The notes beneath the pieces were generated by a model. That model was not told where the DNA came from. It saw nothing but the letters and a program-made list of their open reading frames with translations, and searched no databases. The position numbers and the translations under genes are program-made. Below, piece by piece: positions 54,533 through 62,055 of a stretch of DNA of 64,000 nucleotides. Position 1 is the first letter of the stretch; each line of letters opens with the position of its first letter. Source of the DNA: FEN-1350 sp964386005 (GTDB lineage Bacteria; Planctomycetota; Phycisphaerae; Sedimentisphaerales; Anaerohalosphaeraceae). The stretch lies in the NCBI GenBank assembly GCA_964386005.1, contig CAYLSB010000009.1, forward strand, positions 37,549 through 101,548, given 5' to 3'.

Positions 54533-55447
54533 ATGGCGGGACGATGGATTGAGGTTGTTAATCTCCATTTCAAAGGGGAGCGTTTCAGGGACCATGCTCT
54601 TGACTTATCCGCATTGTCTGAACTCAGTCAGTTTCAAAAATTAATTGCGGAAACGGCAAAATCCCTCTGGCGTTCGAGAAATCCCGATCGGAAAAATTTG
54701 CCTTCTCATTTCGAACAAAGAACTCGCCTGTGTTTACGGGAAATCCGAAGTGGTAGTGCCCAGGCACCCTTGGAAGTATATATTGAAGAACCTATCCAGG
54801 GCGAATTATGGCCAAGCGATCCCCAAGAAGTTAGTGAAGCTATCGATATGGCATACGATGTTTTTTCCGCCGTTGAACACAAAAATTCCTTGCCCGATCA
54901 GTTCTCAAAACACCTCGTTTCTGAATATTGTAAATGGGGCGAAACTCTGGCGGATGATGAAGAAATTGAAATCATTCCTCCATCTAAAAAACCTGTTCGG
55001 GTGAAATCCGAATACCGCACACGATTATCAGCATATATCGAAGAACCTTTTGAAGATTTTGCCGACATTTCCGGAGAGGTATTTGAAGCGGATGTCCGCC
55101 AGAAGCGATTTCAATTGTGGCGCGATACCCATTCGGCTGTTACGGTTTCGTTTGACGACAAACAGGAAGAACTGGTCACTGCGGCTCTCCGAGATCACAA
55201 ATCGGTTCGACTTCGTGTTATTGGAAAGGGTGAATTTTCTCCGGAAGGACAATTACTTCGTTTCAAAACGGTTAGTTCTCTGAATATCACTTGTCCAAGT
55301 GAGAATCTTTTTGATCCTTCGGCCCAACCTATCGAAGATATTCTTGCAACTATCGCTGCGGAAATCCCGTTGGAGGAGTGGAATAAGTTACCTCAGGATT
55401 TGACGGACAATCTCGACCACTATTTGTACGGAAGTGGTTCGGAATGA
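54533..55447 (+). CDS. Large putative antitoxin partner of a PIN protein
   Basis: A 304-residue acidic protein opening GRWIEVVNLHFKGERFRDHA, followed by LDLSALSELSQFQKLIAETAKSLWR. I recall similar unnamed proteins beside PIN-domain genes. It has no signal peptide; the C-terminal half is beta-rich with a VRLRVIGKGEFSPEGQLLRF stretch. ATG 54533 has GAGAGG upstream. The last 4 bases overlap the PIN gene. It is far larger than usual antitoxins and has no visible DNA-binding domain, so an antitoxin role is inferred from position only. Confidence 0.65.
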   Translation: MAGRWIEVVNLHFKGERFRDHALDLSALSELSQFQKLIAETAKSLWRSRNPDRKNLPSHFEQRTRLCLREIRSGSAQAPLEVYIEEPIQGELWPSDPQEVSEAIDMAYDVFSAVEHKNSLPDQFSKHLVSEYCKWGETLADDEEIEIIPPSKKPVRVKSEYRTRLSAYIEEPFEDFADISGEVFEADVRQKRFQLWRDTHSAVTVSFDDKQEELVTAALRDHKSVRLRVIGKGEFSPEGQLLRFKTVSSLNITCPSENLFDPSAQPIEDILATIAAEIPLEEWNKLPQDLTDNLDHYLYGSGSE

Positions 55448-55860
55448 AAGCTGTTTTTGCTGACAGTTTGTACTGGATTGCTATCGCCAATCCAAAAGAC
55501 CCCTATCATGAATTAGCAAAGAAAATCAAAGAGTCTTTGGGATATGTATTGTTGTTTACCACGGATGAGGTTTTGGCGGAATTTTTGACCGCTTTTCGGG
55601 AGGGGGGTCCTGTATTACGAAAAACTGCTGTAAAAATGATTGACGCTATATTAAATGACCCCAATGTGCGCGTGATTCCACAGACGAGAGAGGGTTTTTT
55701 AATGGGAATCAAACTCTATCGAGAAAGGGAAGACAAGGAATATAGTCTTACCGACTGTGTCTCAATGAATATGATGAAATCTAACTCGATAACAGAAATA
55801 TTAACGAAAGACCACCATTTTGAGCAGGAAGGATTTACAATCCTCATGAAACGGCAATAG
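55444..55860 (+). CDS. PIN-domain ribonuclease toxin
   Basis: A 138-residue PIN protein: ADSLYWIAIANPKD (first acidic residue), TTDEVLAEFLTAF (Glu), YSLTDCVSMNMM (Asp) and LTKDHHFEQEGF (last Asp). This matches the VapC-type acidic active site, cutting RNA. It starts inside the previous gene's end (ATGA overlap), the normal toxin-second order. The AT-rich codon use of this pair differs from the GC-rich polyamine genes on both sides, which fits horizontal gain. Confidence 0.85.
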   Translation: MKAVFADSLYWIAIANPKDPYHELAKKIKESLGYVLLFTTDEVLAEFLTAFREGGPVLRKTAVKMIDAILNDPNVRVIPQTREGFLMGIKLYREREDKEYSLTDCVSMNMMKSNSITEILTKDHHFEQEGFTILMKRQ

Positions 55861-55976
55861 AACTTTCAAGAACTGATCTGTTTCAAAGAGAGGCATTACC
55901 GCGGGACGGAACCCTTTGTATAGCCCGTCATCGTGATGATGATAGTATAACAAATCAGGCCATTCCGTACAATACA

Positions 55977-57116
55977 ATGAACTATGATCTGTCTCGATTA
56001 TCGACGCCGTGTTACATGATCGACCTTGGGCTGCTGGAAGGCAACCTCAAGGTCCTGGCCGATGTGCAGTCCCGCACCGGCTGCAAGATTTTGCTTGCGC
56101 TCAAGGGTTTTGCCGCGTGGAGCACGTTCGAATTGTGCCGCAGATACCTTCACGGCGCCGCCGCCAGCAGCTTACACGAAACCAAACTCGCCGCCGAATA
56201 TTTCCGCAGGGAAGTCCACCTCTGCGCCCCGGCCTATCGCGATGATGAAATGTCGGAGTATCTAAAGATTATCGACCATATCGTCTTTAACTCCTTCGCC
56301 CAGCTCCGCCGTTTTCGCGCCGCCGTCGAAACGGCCCAGCGCCCCATCGAAATCGCCCTGCGGATCAATCCCATGCACTCCGAGGTCAAGACCAAAATCT
56401 ACGACCCCTGCGCCCCCGGCTCGCGTCTCGGCATTCCCATCGAGCAGTTCGAGCCCGACGCGCTGGACGGCATCGACGGTCTGCACTTCCACACGCTGTG
56501 CGAACTCAACTCCGATTCGCTCCAGCGCACGCTCGCCGCCGTCGAGAGCCAGTTCGGCCGCTTTATCCCGCGGATGAAGTGGATCAACTTTGGCGGCGGC
56601 CACCACATCACGCGGCCGGACTACGACATCGATCTGCTGTGCCGACTCATCACCGATTTCATCGATCGTTACCGCACCGCCGTGTATCTGGAACCCGGCG
56701 AGGCCATCGCGCTCAATACCGGTTTTCTCGTTGCGTCGGTTCTGGATATTGTGCACAATGAACTCGACATTGCCCTGCTGGATACCTCCGCCTCGGCCCA
56801 CATGCCCGATGTCCTGGAGATGCCCTATCGGCCGAAAATCGAAAACGCCGACGAGCCGGGAAAACTCAAATACACCTACCGCCTCGCGGGCCCGACCTGC
56901 CTTGCCGGCGATGTCATCGGCGATTACTCCTTCGACCGCCCGCTCAAAGTCGGCGACAAACTCGTCTTCCACGACATGGCCCACTACACCATGGTCAAAA
57001 ACACCATGTTCAACGGCATCAACCTGCCCGATATCGTCCTCTACGATCCCAGGACCGACACTTTCCGCCTCCAGCGCCGCTTCACCTACGAAGACTTCAA
57101 ATCGCGCTTATCATGA
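55977..57116 (+). CDS. nspC: Carboxynorspermidine decarboxylase
   Basis: A PLP-dependent group IV decarboxylase that turns carboxy(nor)spermidine into (nor)spermidine. The 379-residue protein has the PLP lysine region LALKGFAAWSTF, ALRINPMHSEVKTKIYDPC, HFHTLCELNSDSL, the WINFGGGHHITRPDYD glycine-rich loop, and LEPGEAI, with the C-terminal catalytic GPTCLAGDVIGDY. Together with the dehydrogenase at 52863-54053 it gives the alternative spermidine pathway. No clear ribosome binding site precedes the ATG. Confidence 0.92.
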   Translation: MNYDLSRLSTPCYMIDLGLLEGNLKVLADVQSRTGCKILLALKGFAAWSTFELCRRYLHGAAASSLHETKLAAEYFRREVHLCAPAYRDDEMSEYLKIIDHIVFNSFAQLRRFRAAVETAQRPIEIALRINPMHSEVKTKIYDPCAPGSRLGIPIEQFEPDALDGIDGLHFHTLCELNSDSLQRTLAAVESQFGRFIPRMKWINFGGGHHITRPDYDIDLLCRLITDFIDRYRTAVYLEPGEAIALNTGFLVASVLDIVHNELDIALLDTSASAHMPDVLEMPYRPKIENADEPGKLKYTYRLAGPTCLAGDVIGDYSFDRPLKVGDKLVFHDMAHYTMVKNTMFNGINLPDIVLYDPRTDTFRLQRRFTYEDFKSRLS

Positions 57117-57555
57117 TCTGAACCGATCTCAGAGGGTGGCAGCCACCGAATGAAATGAGGTGGATGGAGGGCCACGCTTCGTCGTTGCCGGTAGGGGCGG
57201 ACGGCGTCCGCCCGTTTGTCATTCCCGCCAAAGCGCAGAATCTTCAGGCCCCGAAGGGGCCGCGAGATTGTAGCCGGGGACGTGAGCCCCCGGTGCTTGA
57301 AAGGCAATTCCCATCAAGCCCTGAAAGGGCGGCAGAATGTATCTTTGTCGATCTTTAAACATGGATTTCTTTCGCCCTTCCAGGGCTCATGTTTTACCCG
57401 CCCGGATTCCTGGGGTTTACACCCCCGGCCAAAATTCTTTCGGTCCTTCGGACCTGATCCGATATTATTTCCAGATTTATGATCATATCGAATCATAAAC
57501 ATTTACGATCCTTCTGTTTTCAATCTGTGAAAACCCTGCGGATGGATTTTCAGTG
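57117..57555. repeat. Gene-free stretch dense in palindromic repeats
   Basis: It holds a GGTGGCAGCCACCGAATGAA element (57134-57167), a GTAG-headed hairpin (57191-57213), GGCCCCGAAGGGGCC (57248-57262), CCGGGGACGTGAGCCCCCGG (57274-57293), GCCCTGAAAGGGC (57318-57330), and GGTCCTTCGGACC (57442-57454). No gene is visible. Confidence 0.7.
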
Positions 57556-58149
57556 CTACAATTTCAATTCTGCGACGAGTTTGCGGGTTTCTGTCGATTG
57601 GCTTTGATGGGCCTGTTTGAAGGCCTCGGCCGATTCGAAGTTGTTCCGCTTAAACAGTTCATTGCCCGCGACGATTTCTTTCAGCGCTTTTGTTTTCTCG
57701 CGCGCCTGCTGCATTGTCCGGGCGATCCGCGCCGCAGTCGCTCCGCCGAATAATCCCACGGCGGCGATCCCCAGTTCGAGCAATCCATCGGCCGTATCCC
57801 ACGGATTGGGTCGCTCGTTGGCCTCTTGAACCGCCGCAGTCGCAAGCTGACGATTCGCAGCCGTCAGCGCCTCATCGGCCGAATCCACCGCGGGCAATTC
57901 CTTCGGCATGCCGCAATACGCCACGAACGCCTCGCTCTGCCGCGCCGATAGCTCCGTCAATCCGCAAAGCGGCTCGCTCGCTTCTTCGCGCTTCGCCGCG
58001 TCGGCCGCCAACTGCGTCGTGCGGAAATGCGCCCATGCATTGGCCTTCATCGCCTCACCCGGCGCAAATCGCAATTCACCGCATCCTGCCGTCATCGCAC
58101 AAACCACCAATACCACCGCTACCTCCATCATCATTCCAAACCGTTTCAT
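57556..58149 (-). CDS. Lipoprotein downstream of the phage head genes
   Basis: A 197-residue protein with a lipobox (VVLVVCAMTAGC) and a helical, alanine-rich mature part, including LELGIAAVGLFGGATAARIA, a glycine/alanine hydrophobic helix. ATG 58149 has GGAGGAG upstream. It lies last in the leftward phage-like gene row. A cell-surface or lysis-related role is possible, but no known spanin or holin pattern is present. Confidence 0.55.
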   Translation of the reverse strand: MKRFGMMMEVAVVLVVCAMTAGCGELRFAPGEAMKANAWAHFRTTQLAADAAKREEASEPLCGLTELSARQSEAFVAYCGMPKELPAVDSADEALTAANRQLATAAVQEANERPNPWDTADGLLELGIAAVGLFGGATAARIARTMQQAREKTKALKEIVAGNELFKRNNFESAEAFKQAHQSQSTETRKLVAELKL

Positions 58150-58177
58150 GTTATTCTCCTCCATCTGATTGTGTGCC

Positions 58178-58228
58178 ATTCCGGCGAAAGCCGAAATCCA
58201 TTTTTGTAGGGGCACACGGCGTGTGCCC
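58178..58228. repeat. ATTCC palindrome and GTAG-headed hairpin
   Basis: ATTCCGGCGAAAGCCGAAAT (58178-58197) and GTAGGGGCACACGGCGTGTG, extended to 58228 (58206-58228), fill the gap between the lipoprotein gene and the small coiled-coil gene. Confidence 0.65.
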
Positions 58229-58235
58229 GTCTCGT

Positions 58236-58496
58236 TCATCTTCCCGCGACCTGCCGTTCCATCGTCCGCAATCGTTCCTCGTGCGCGATGGTCCTATCGC
58301 TGACGTTTTCCAGCCGTTCGCCGAACCGTTCGAGTTGTTCGCCCAGCCGAGCCACGTCATAACTGACGCGATCGAGCCGCCGCTGCGAATCCATCCAGTG
58401 GCCCAGGATCAGCGAGGCCAGCAGCACAAGCTGCACCAGCATCGCCACGTTCAAATGCCGATCCAACCGCCATCGATTGTTGTTTGTGATATTCAT
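58236..58496 (-). CDS. Small membrane coiled-coil protein (phage-type)
   Basis: An 86-residue protein with one membrane segment (VAMLVQLVLLASLILGHW) followed by a coiled coil (DRVSYDVARLGEQLERFGER). This layout resembles small phage membrane proteins such as XhlA-like or Rz-like factors, but no family can be named. The start at 58496 has GAGGAGGAAATC directly upstream, the same sequence that precedes the ABC ATPase gene at 43729. Confidence 0.55.
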   Translation of the reverse strand: MNITNNNRWRLDRHLNVAMLVQLVLLASLILGHWMDSQRRLDRVSYDVARLGEQLERFGERLENVSDRTIAHEERLRTMERQVAGR

Positions 58497-58578
58497 GATT
58501 TCCTCCTCGTTTTTAAATTTCATCTATGTGATTCGAGTTGTATTTCTTTGTGTCTTGGTGCCTTGGTGGTGAAATGAA

Positions 58579-59223
58579 TCACTCCCGAACCAGTTTCACC
58601 GTTCCGCCTTCCTTGATTGTGTCGGCGATTCCGTCATCGTTGGCATCCAGCCAAATTCGGCACATCCGCCGCGCCGTGTCGTAGAGTCGCTGGTAATGAT
58701 CGGCCTTTCGCCAGGTTTGTTCGTCGCTATTCTCCACCGCAAGCCCGGCATACCATGCCGCGAGGATTCCGAACGCTTCCGCCTGACGCAACGGGCCGAG
58801 ATCGACAAGCTGCTCGACGTCGTATTCCCCGCCGGCATCGCCGGGCTTGAGCCCGAAAAACTGCGACAGCACAAACGCCGCATCGCGCGCCTGCGCCGCC
58901 AGCGTCGGCACGCGCCAGGTCACGCCCGTCGCATTGCCCGGCCCGACCGGCGCCGCCTCGTCGTCGCCGCGGACGACCGAGATCGTCAACGTTGTCGCCG
59001 AATCCACCGACACGATTTCGAACGCGTTACTTTGTTCGCCGATGGTCAGCAGGATCACGCCGCCCGGCTCGACTCCGCAGGCGGCAAAATCGGCGCCCGG
59101 CGCGGAAAATGTCGTGCCGGCGATCGTTCCGTTGGTTCCGCCGCACAATACCTGGTTGGCGCCGATGCCGGCGAAAATTTTCAGCTCGACGCGCAACACA
59201 TCGACATCTCGTGAAAATCGCAT
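58579..59223 (-). CDS. Putative phage head-tail connector/adaptor protein
   Basis: A 214-residue protein next to the capsid gene. Features: an N-terminal beta-rich part (ILLTIGEQSNAFEIVSVDS, TTLTISVVRGDD) and a helical C-terminal part (FGILAAWYAGLAVE, YQRLYDTARRMCRIWLDAND). Position after the capsid gene and the helical tail suggest a head completion protein, but the family is not certain. AAAGGAGAGG precedes ATG 59223. The end LDANDDGIADTIKEGG resembles a calcium-binding repeat. Confidence 0.5.
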   Translation of the reverse strand: MRFSRDVDVLRVELKIFAGIGANQVLCGGTNGTIAGTTFSAPGADFAACGVEPGGVILLTIGEQSNAFEIVSVDSATTLTISVVRGDDEAAPVGPGNATGVTWRVPTLAAQARDAAFVLSQFFGLKPGDAGGEYDVEQLVDLGPLRQAEAFGILAAWYAGLAVENSDEQTWRKADHYQRLYDTARRMCRIWLDANDDGIADTIKEGGTVKLVRE

Positions 59224-59818
59224 TGTCCCTCTCCTTTCAAAAACCGTTATCCATGAATGAAGAAAACATCCACCTCGCGTGCGAGGGGACTGCCACCCAT
59301 GAATGAATTTCAACGTTAAAATCTCTTGTTTCAGATTTCGAATTTTTAGGTGTGTGCCAGCCACCGAATGAAATGAGGTGGATGATTATCGACTGTGCAA
59401 ACCGCGGCGCACCGTACGTTTCCTCCTTCGCCGCGGCCGCACAATCGACGACCTCCTCCTCTCCTCCTCCCTTCCTCCTTCTCCTCCGGAGCATCGCGTT
59501 TGCGTTTGATGTTCGGCCGGATGGCCATCGGCGCGAATATCCAAAGCCGAATCCAAACCGCAAACACGACATCCTCCTCCAACCTCCTCGATCAAGTTTC
59601 GGAACCCATGTTGTCGTTCCCGCCAAAGCGGGAATCCATATTGGAGGGCCATGCTCTGTCATGACCGTAATTCGTGTCAAAAAGGGGTCAGACCCTCAAA
59701 CCCATCAAAGGGTCAGACCCCTTTTTGGGTTATTATTATCCATTATCCAATGATTTCTTTTACTTGTCCGGCATTTCATCCACCTCGTGTGCGAGGGGAC
59801 TATCACACCGAAGCAATC
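59224..59818. repeat. Repeat-filled gap between connector and capsid genes
   Basis: Reading left to right: a CATCCACCTCGCGTGCGAGG element (59267-59297), a GGTGGCAG-type element (59352-59385), CT-rich microsatellite CCTCCTCCTCTCCTCCTCCC and related runs (59449-59480), an ATTCC palindrome (59616-59635), an A/T-tailed GGGGTCAGACC hairpin (59679-59726) and a CATCCACCTCG element (59777-59804). Short minus-strand frames exist in 59346-59600, but none is convincing as a gene. Confidence 0.65.
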
Positions 59819-59902
59819 TCAAATTTCAGATTTTTTAATGAGGTGTTCAAACGTCCCGCCGGATTTCGATCGGATGGCCACCCGGGCGCTCGATATCCGC
59901 AT
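59819..59902 (-). CDS. Possible very small ORF after the capsid gene
   Basis: MRISSARVAIRSKSGGTFEH, then LIKKSEI: 27 residues, in the same frame as the capsid gene and 30 bases past its stop. In that frame the stretch between reads RGIDVPPEYS, so it could also be a lost C-terminal extension of the capsid protein. No ribosome binding site. Low confidence. Confidence 0.25.
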   Translation of the reverse strand: MRISSARVAIRSKSGGTFEHLIKKSEI

Positions 59903-59922
59903 CGAATATTCCGGCGGGACGT
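59851..59922. other. 13-base perfect inverted repeat after the capsid gene
   Basis: ACGTCCCGCCGGA (59851-59863) and TCCGGCGGGACGT (59910-59922) are perfect complements 46 bases apart, starting 10 bases past the capsid stop. It may form a large stem. Confidence 0.55.
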
Positions 59923-59932
59923 CGATCCCCCT

Positions 59933-61087
59933 TTACGATGTGCTCAGTCCGCGGATCAATCCATGGGCGGCTTCGTTCTTCAGCTCCAGCGTATATTCGC
60001 CGATCAACTCGCCGCATTCATAATCGCCGCCGCTGGCCAGCGCCTTGTAGTGGAAACTCCGACCCGTAAGCGGCAACACCGCGATCCGCGACGAATCCAG
60101 CAGCAGCGCCATATCCTGCGGCATCCATCGCGTCACCACGATCCGGCACAGGCCGAAGTCGCTTTCGTACATCGCGACGCGATCGCGATACGTCGTATCC
60201 TCCGGGCCGAATATCCGCGTGCCCGAGAGGAAGCCGTTGATCTTGCGCTTCTGGAATCCGCCGACCACGATCAGATCGACGCTGCCGTTGCTGGCTTCCC
60301 AGATCTTCCGCAGGGCGAAATTGAGCTTGGCTTCGTCCAGATCGGCGCCGGAGGGAAATCCCGCGTCGCCGACCGTGAGCACGTTGCTCGACAGGTGCCG
60401 CACGATACCCTTCATGGTCCGTCGAACGGTCGCGCCGCCCTGCGGATCGGCGTTGGGCTGGCCGCCGTTGATGACGGTGTTCTCCAGGTCGCGGATCAGT
60501 TCGCGAAGACGTTCCTGCTTTTGGAAATCCATTTCATCGGCTATACCCAGATGTCCGGCGGCCAAATTGGTTCCGCTGACCTCGACCGCGGCCGTGAAGA
60601 TCTGCGTGTAGTTGGCCTTGCGCACGCGGTTGGTAAATCGCGTCGCCGGCCGATCCGATCCTTCCAGCGCGGCGTTGCCGAGAATGCGGATCGTCTGGCC
60701 GTTGACCAGGTTCTCCGGCGCCGTGCCCGCATAGCCGCGAACCACCGTGATGGTGTTGCCGGCGATGTTGGTCACCAGCATCAGCTCGCGCGACGTGTTC
60801 AACTGGATCTGATCGCCGATGCGAAACAGCGCCACGTTGCTCACGGTGAAACTGGGCTCCGACAGCGGATTGGCGATCGTCGTGTCGTTGACGGTGTCCT
60901 TATTCGCCAGCAGTTCGTCTTCGAGCCACTCGTGCCGCGTGCTCGTCGCCGATCGCGGCGGATCGCCGAGCGCGTCCAGCAGCGGCGTTTCGTAGGGCGA
61001 GATGATCCCGATCAGATCGCTGACATCCTCCGCAAGTTCCGGCAGCGTCGCGGCCGCCGAATAGGTTGCTTTTCCGGTAAATGGCAT
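59933..61087 (-). CDS. Phage major capsid protein (DUF5309/SU10-like)
   Basis: A 384-residue capsid protein. It opens LPELAEDVSDLIGIISPYETPLLDALG and has HEWLEDEL, NYTQIFTAAVEVSGT, FQKQERLRELIRDLENTVIN and VDLIVVGGFQKRKINGFL, which match the SU10-type HK97-fold family as I know it. The C-terminal LALLLDSS...RIAVLPLTGRSFHYKALAS is typical too. ATG 61087 has GAAAGGAGAAGGAAC upstream, the same leader as the gene before it. Near-identical 115-base direct repeats lie on both sides. Confidence 0.82.
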   Translation of the reverse strand: MPFTGKATYSAAATLPELAEDVSDLIGIISPYETPLLDALGDPPRSATSTRHEWLEDELLANKDTVNDTTIANPLSEPSFTVSNVALFRIGDQIQLNTSRELMLVTNIAGNTITVVRGYAGTAPENLVNGQTIRILGNAALEGSDRPATRFTNRVRKANYTQIFTAAVEVSGTNLAAGHLGIADEMDFQKQERLRELIRDLENTVINGGQPNADPQGGATVRRTMKGIVRHLSSNVLTVGDAGFPSGADLDEAKLNFALRKIWEASNGSVDLIVVGGFQKRKINGFLSGTRIFGPEDTTYRDRVAMYESDFGLCRIVVTRWMPQDMALLLDSSRIAVLPLTGRSFHYKALASGGDYECGELIGEYTLELKNEAAHGLIRGLSTS

Positions 61088-61121
61088 GTTCCTTCTCCTT
61101 TCATACTGATGGTTTTCTTTT

Positions 61122-61412
61122 GGGCACAACGCCGTGCCCGAATCGGCCGTAATCGAATACGGCCCTCCAAATACGGACGCGACGGATCGCGTCCCTCCAA
61201 TGGGGCACACACCGTGTGCCCCCACATAAACCGAGACGGTTGCATACCGTCTGTCAAAAAAGGGGTCAAACCCTCAGACGCATTACAGGGTTCAACCCCT
61301 GTTTTTGTGGCCCACATAAACCGAGACGGTTGTTCCTCCTTCATCCCCCTCGCGATGCGAGGGGGCTGCCACCCGTTTGTAGGGCGGATGGCATCCGCCC
61401 TGGTGGTTTTGT
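61122..61412. repeat. Repeat-filled gap between capsid and scaffold-like genes
   Basis: It holds GGGCACAACGCCGTGCCC (61122-61139), GGGCACACACCGTGTGCCC (61203-61221), an A/T-tailed GGGGTCAAACCCTCAGACG hairpin (61255-61309), a CCCTCGCGATGCGAGGGG element (61345-61377) and a GTAG-headed hairpin variant (61379-61401). Confidence 0.7.
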
Positions 61413-61763
61413 TCACAACAGCGTAGTTCGCGGGTAGTTTCTTCGAGTTCGCATGTATTCGTGCACATCGGCGCGACGGCCGCTTTTGAGGGCGCGTCGG
61501 GCGGCCTGTGAACACGCCGAACCGCGCGAACGCGGATCCTTGGCGCCCGAAGTTCTCGCGGCCACGTTAGGTTCTTCGCCGTCGGTGGTCTGGTTCCGCG
61601 GCGATTTCATGTCCTCAAGCTGCCGCGTCAGTTCATCGACGCGCTGTTCGGCCTCCTGCGCTTTTTGGCGATAACGCATCGCCTCGGCAAAGGGAACCAT
61701 CTGTTCCGTAGATTCCGTTTGCGACGAATCCTTTGTTTGCAGTTCTGTTTTGATTTCTTCCAT
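61413..61763 (-). CDS. Short scaffold-like protein of the phage head module
   Basis: A 116-residue, charged, coiled-coil protein (FAEAMRYRQKAQEAEQRVDE, LTRQLEDMKS) ending in basic text (RRADVHEYMRTRRNYPRTTLL). Its place between portal and major capsid genes is where phages keep a scaffold or head protease; it is short for a scaffold. ATG 61763 has AAAGGAGAAGGAAC upstream. Confidence 0.5.
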   Translation of the reverse strand: MEEIKTELQTKDSSQTESTEQMVPFAEAMRYRQKAQEAEQRVDELTRQLEDMKSPRNQTTDGEEPNVAARTSGAKDPRSRGSACSQAARRALKSGRRADVHEYMRTRRNYPRTTLL

Positions 61764-61800
61764 GTTCCTTCTCCTTTCGTAATGATGACTGTTTTTTATT

Positions 61801-62055
61801 GGGCACGGCATGCCGTGCACCCTACATTTCACAACCGAGACGGTTGTGTTACACCTGTCAAAAAGGGGTCAGACCCTCAAACCCATCAAAGGGTCAGACC
61901 CCTTTTTGGGTTATTATTATCCATTATCCAATGGTTTCTTTTCATTGTCCGGCATTACATCCACCTCGCCGGCGCTCGGTGGCTGCCACCCGACGGGTCA
62001 GGCCCGGAATGACAATAAGGCATTATTCAATATACAATAGTCAATATTCAATCGT
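61801..62055. repeat. Repeat-filled gap before the scaffold-like gene
   Basis: It holds GGGCACGGCATGCCGTGCAC (61801-61820), the A/T-tailed GGGGTCAGACC hairpin (61859-61907), CATCCACCTCGCCGGCGCTC to GCTGCCACCC (61964-61992), and low-complexity CAATATACAATAGTCAATAT near 62026-62050. The 61857-61970 part is a near copy of 59676-59790. Confidence 0.7.

Noticed and set aside
59346..59600. Arg/Glu-rich small genes in the CT-rich microsatellite
   Set aside because: All three frames are open there because of the simple repeat, and their ends are made of dispersed-repeat text.
59651..61426. 591-codon plus-strand frame spanning repeats and the capsid region
   Set aside because: It starts and ends in dispersed repeats and runs opposite the capsid gene, so it is not a gene.
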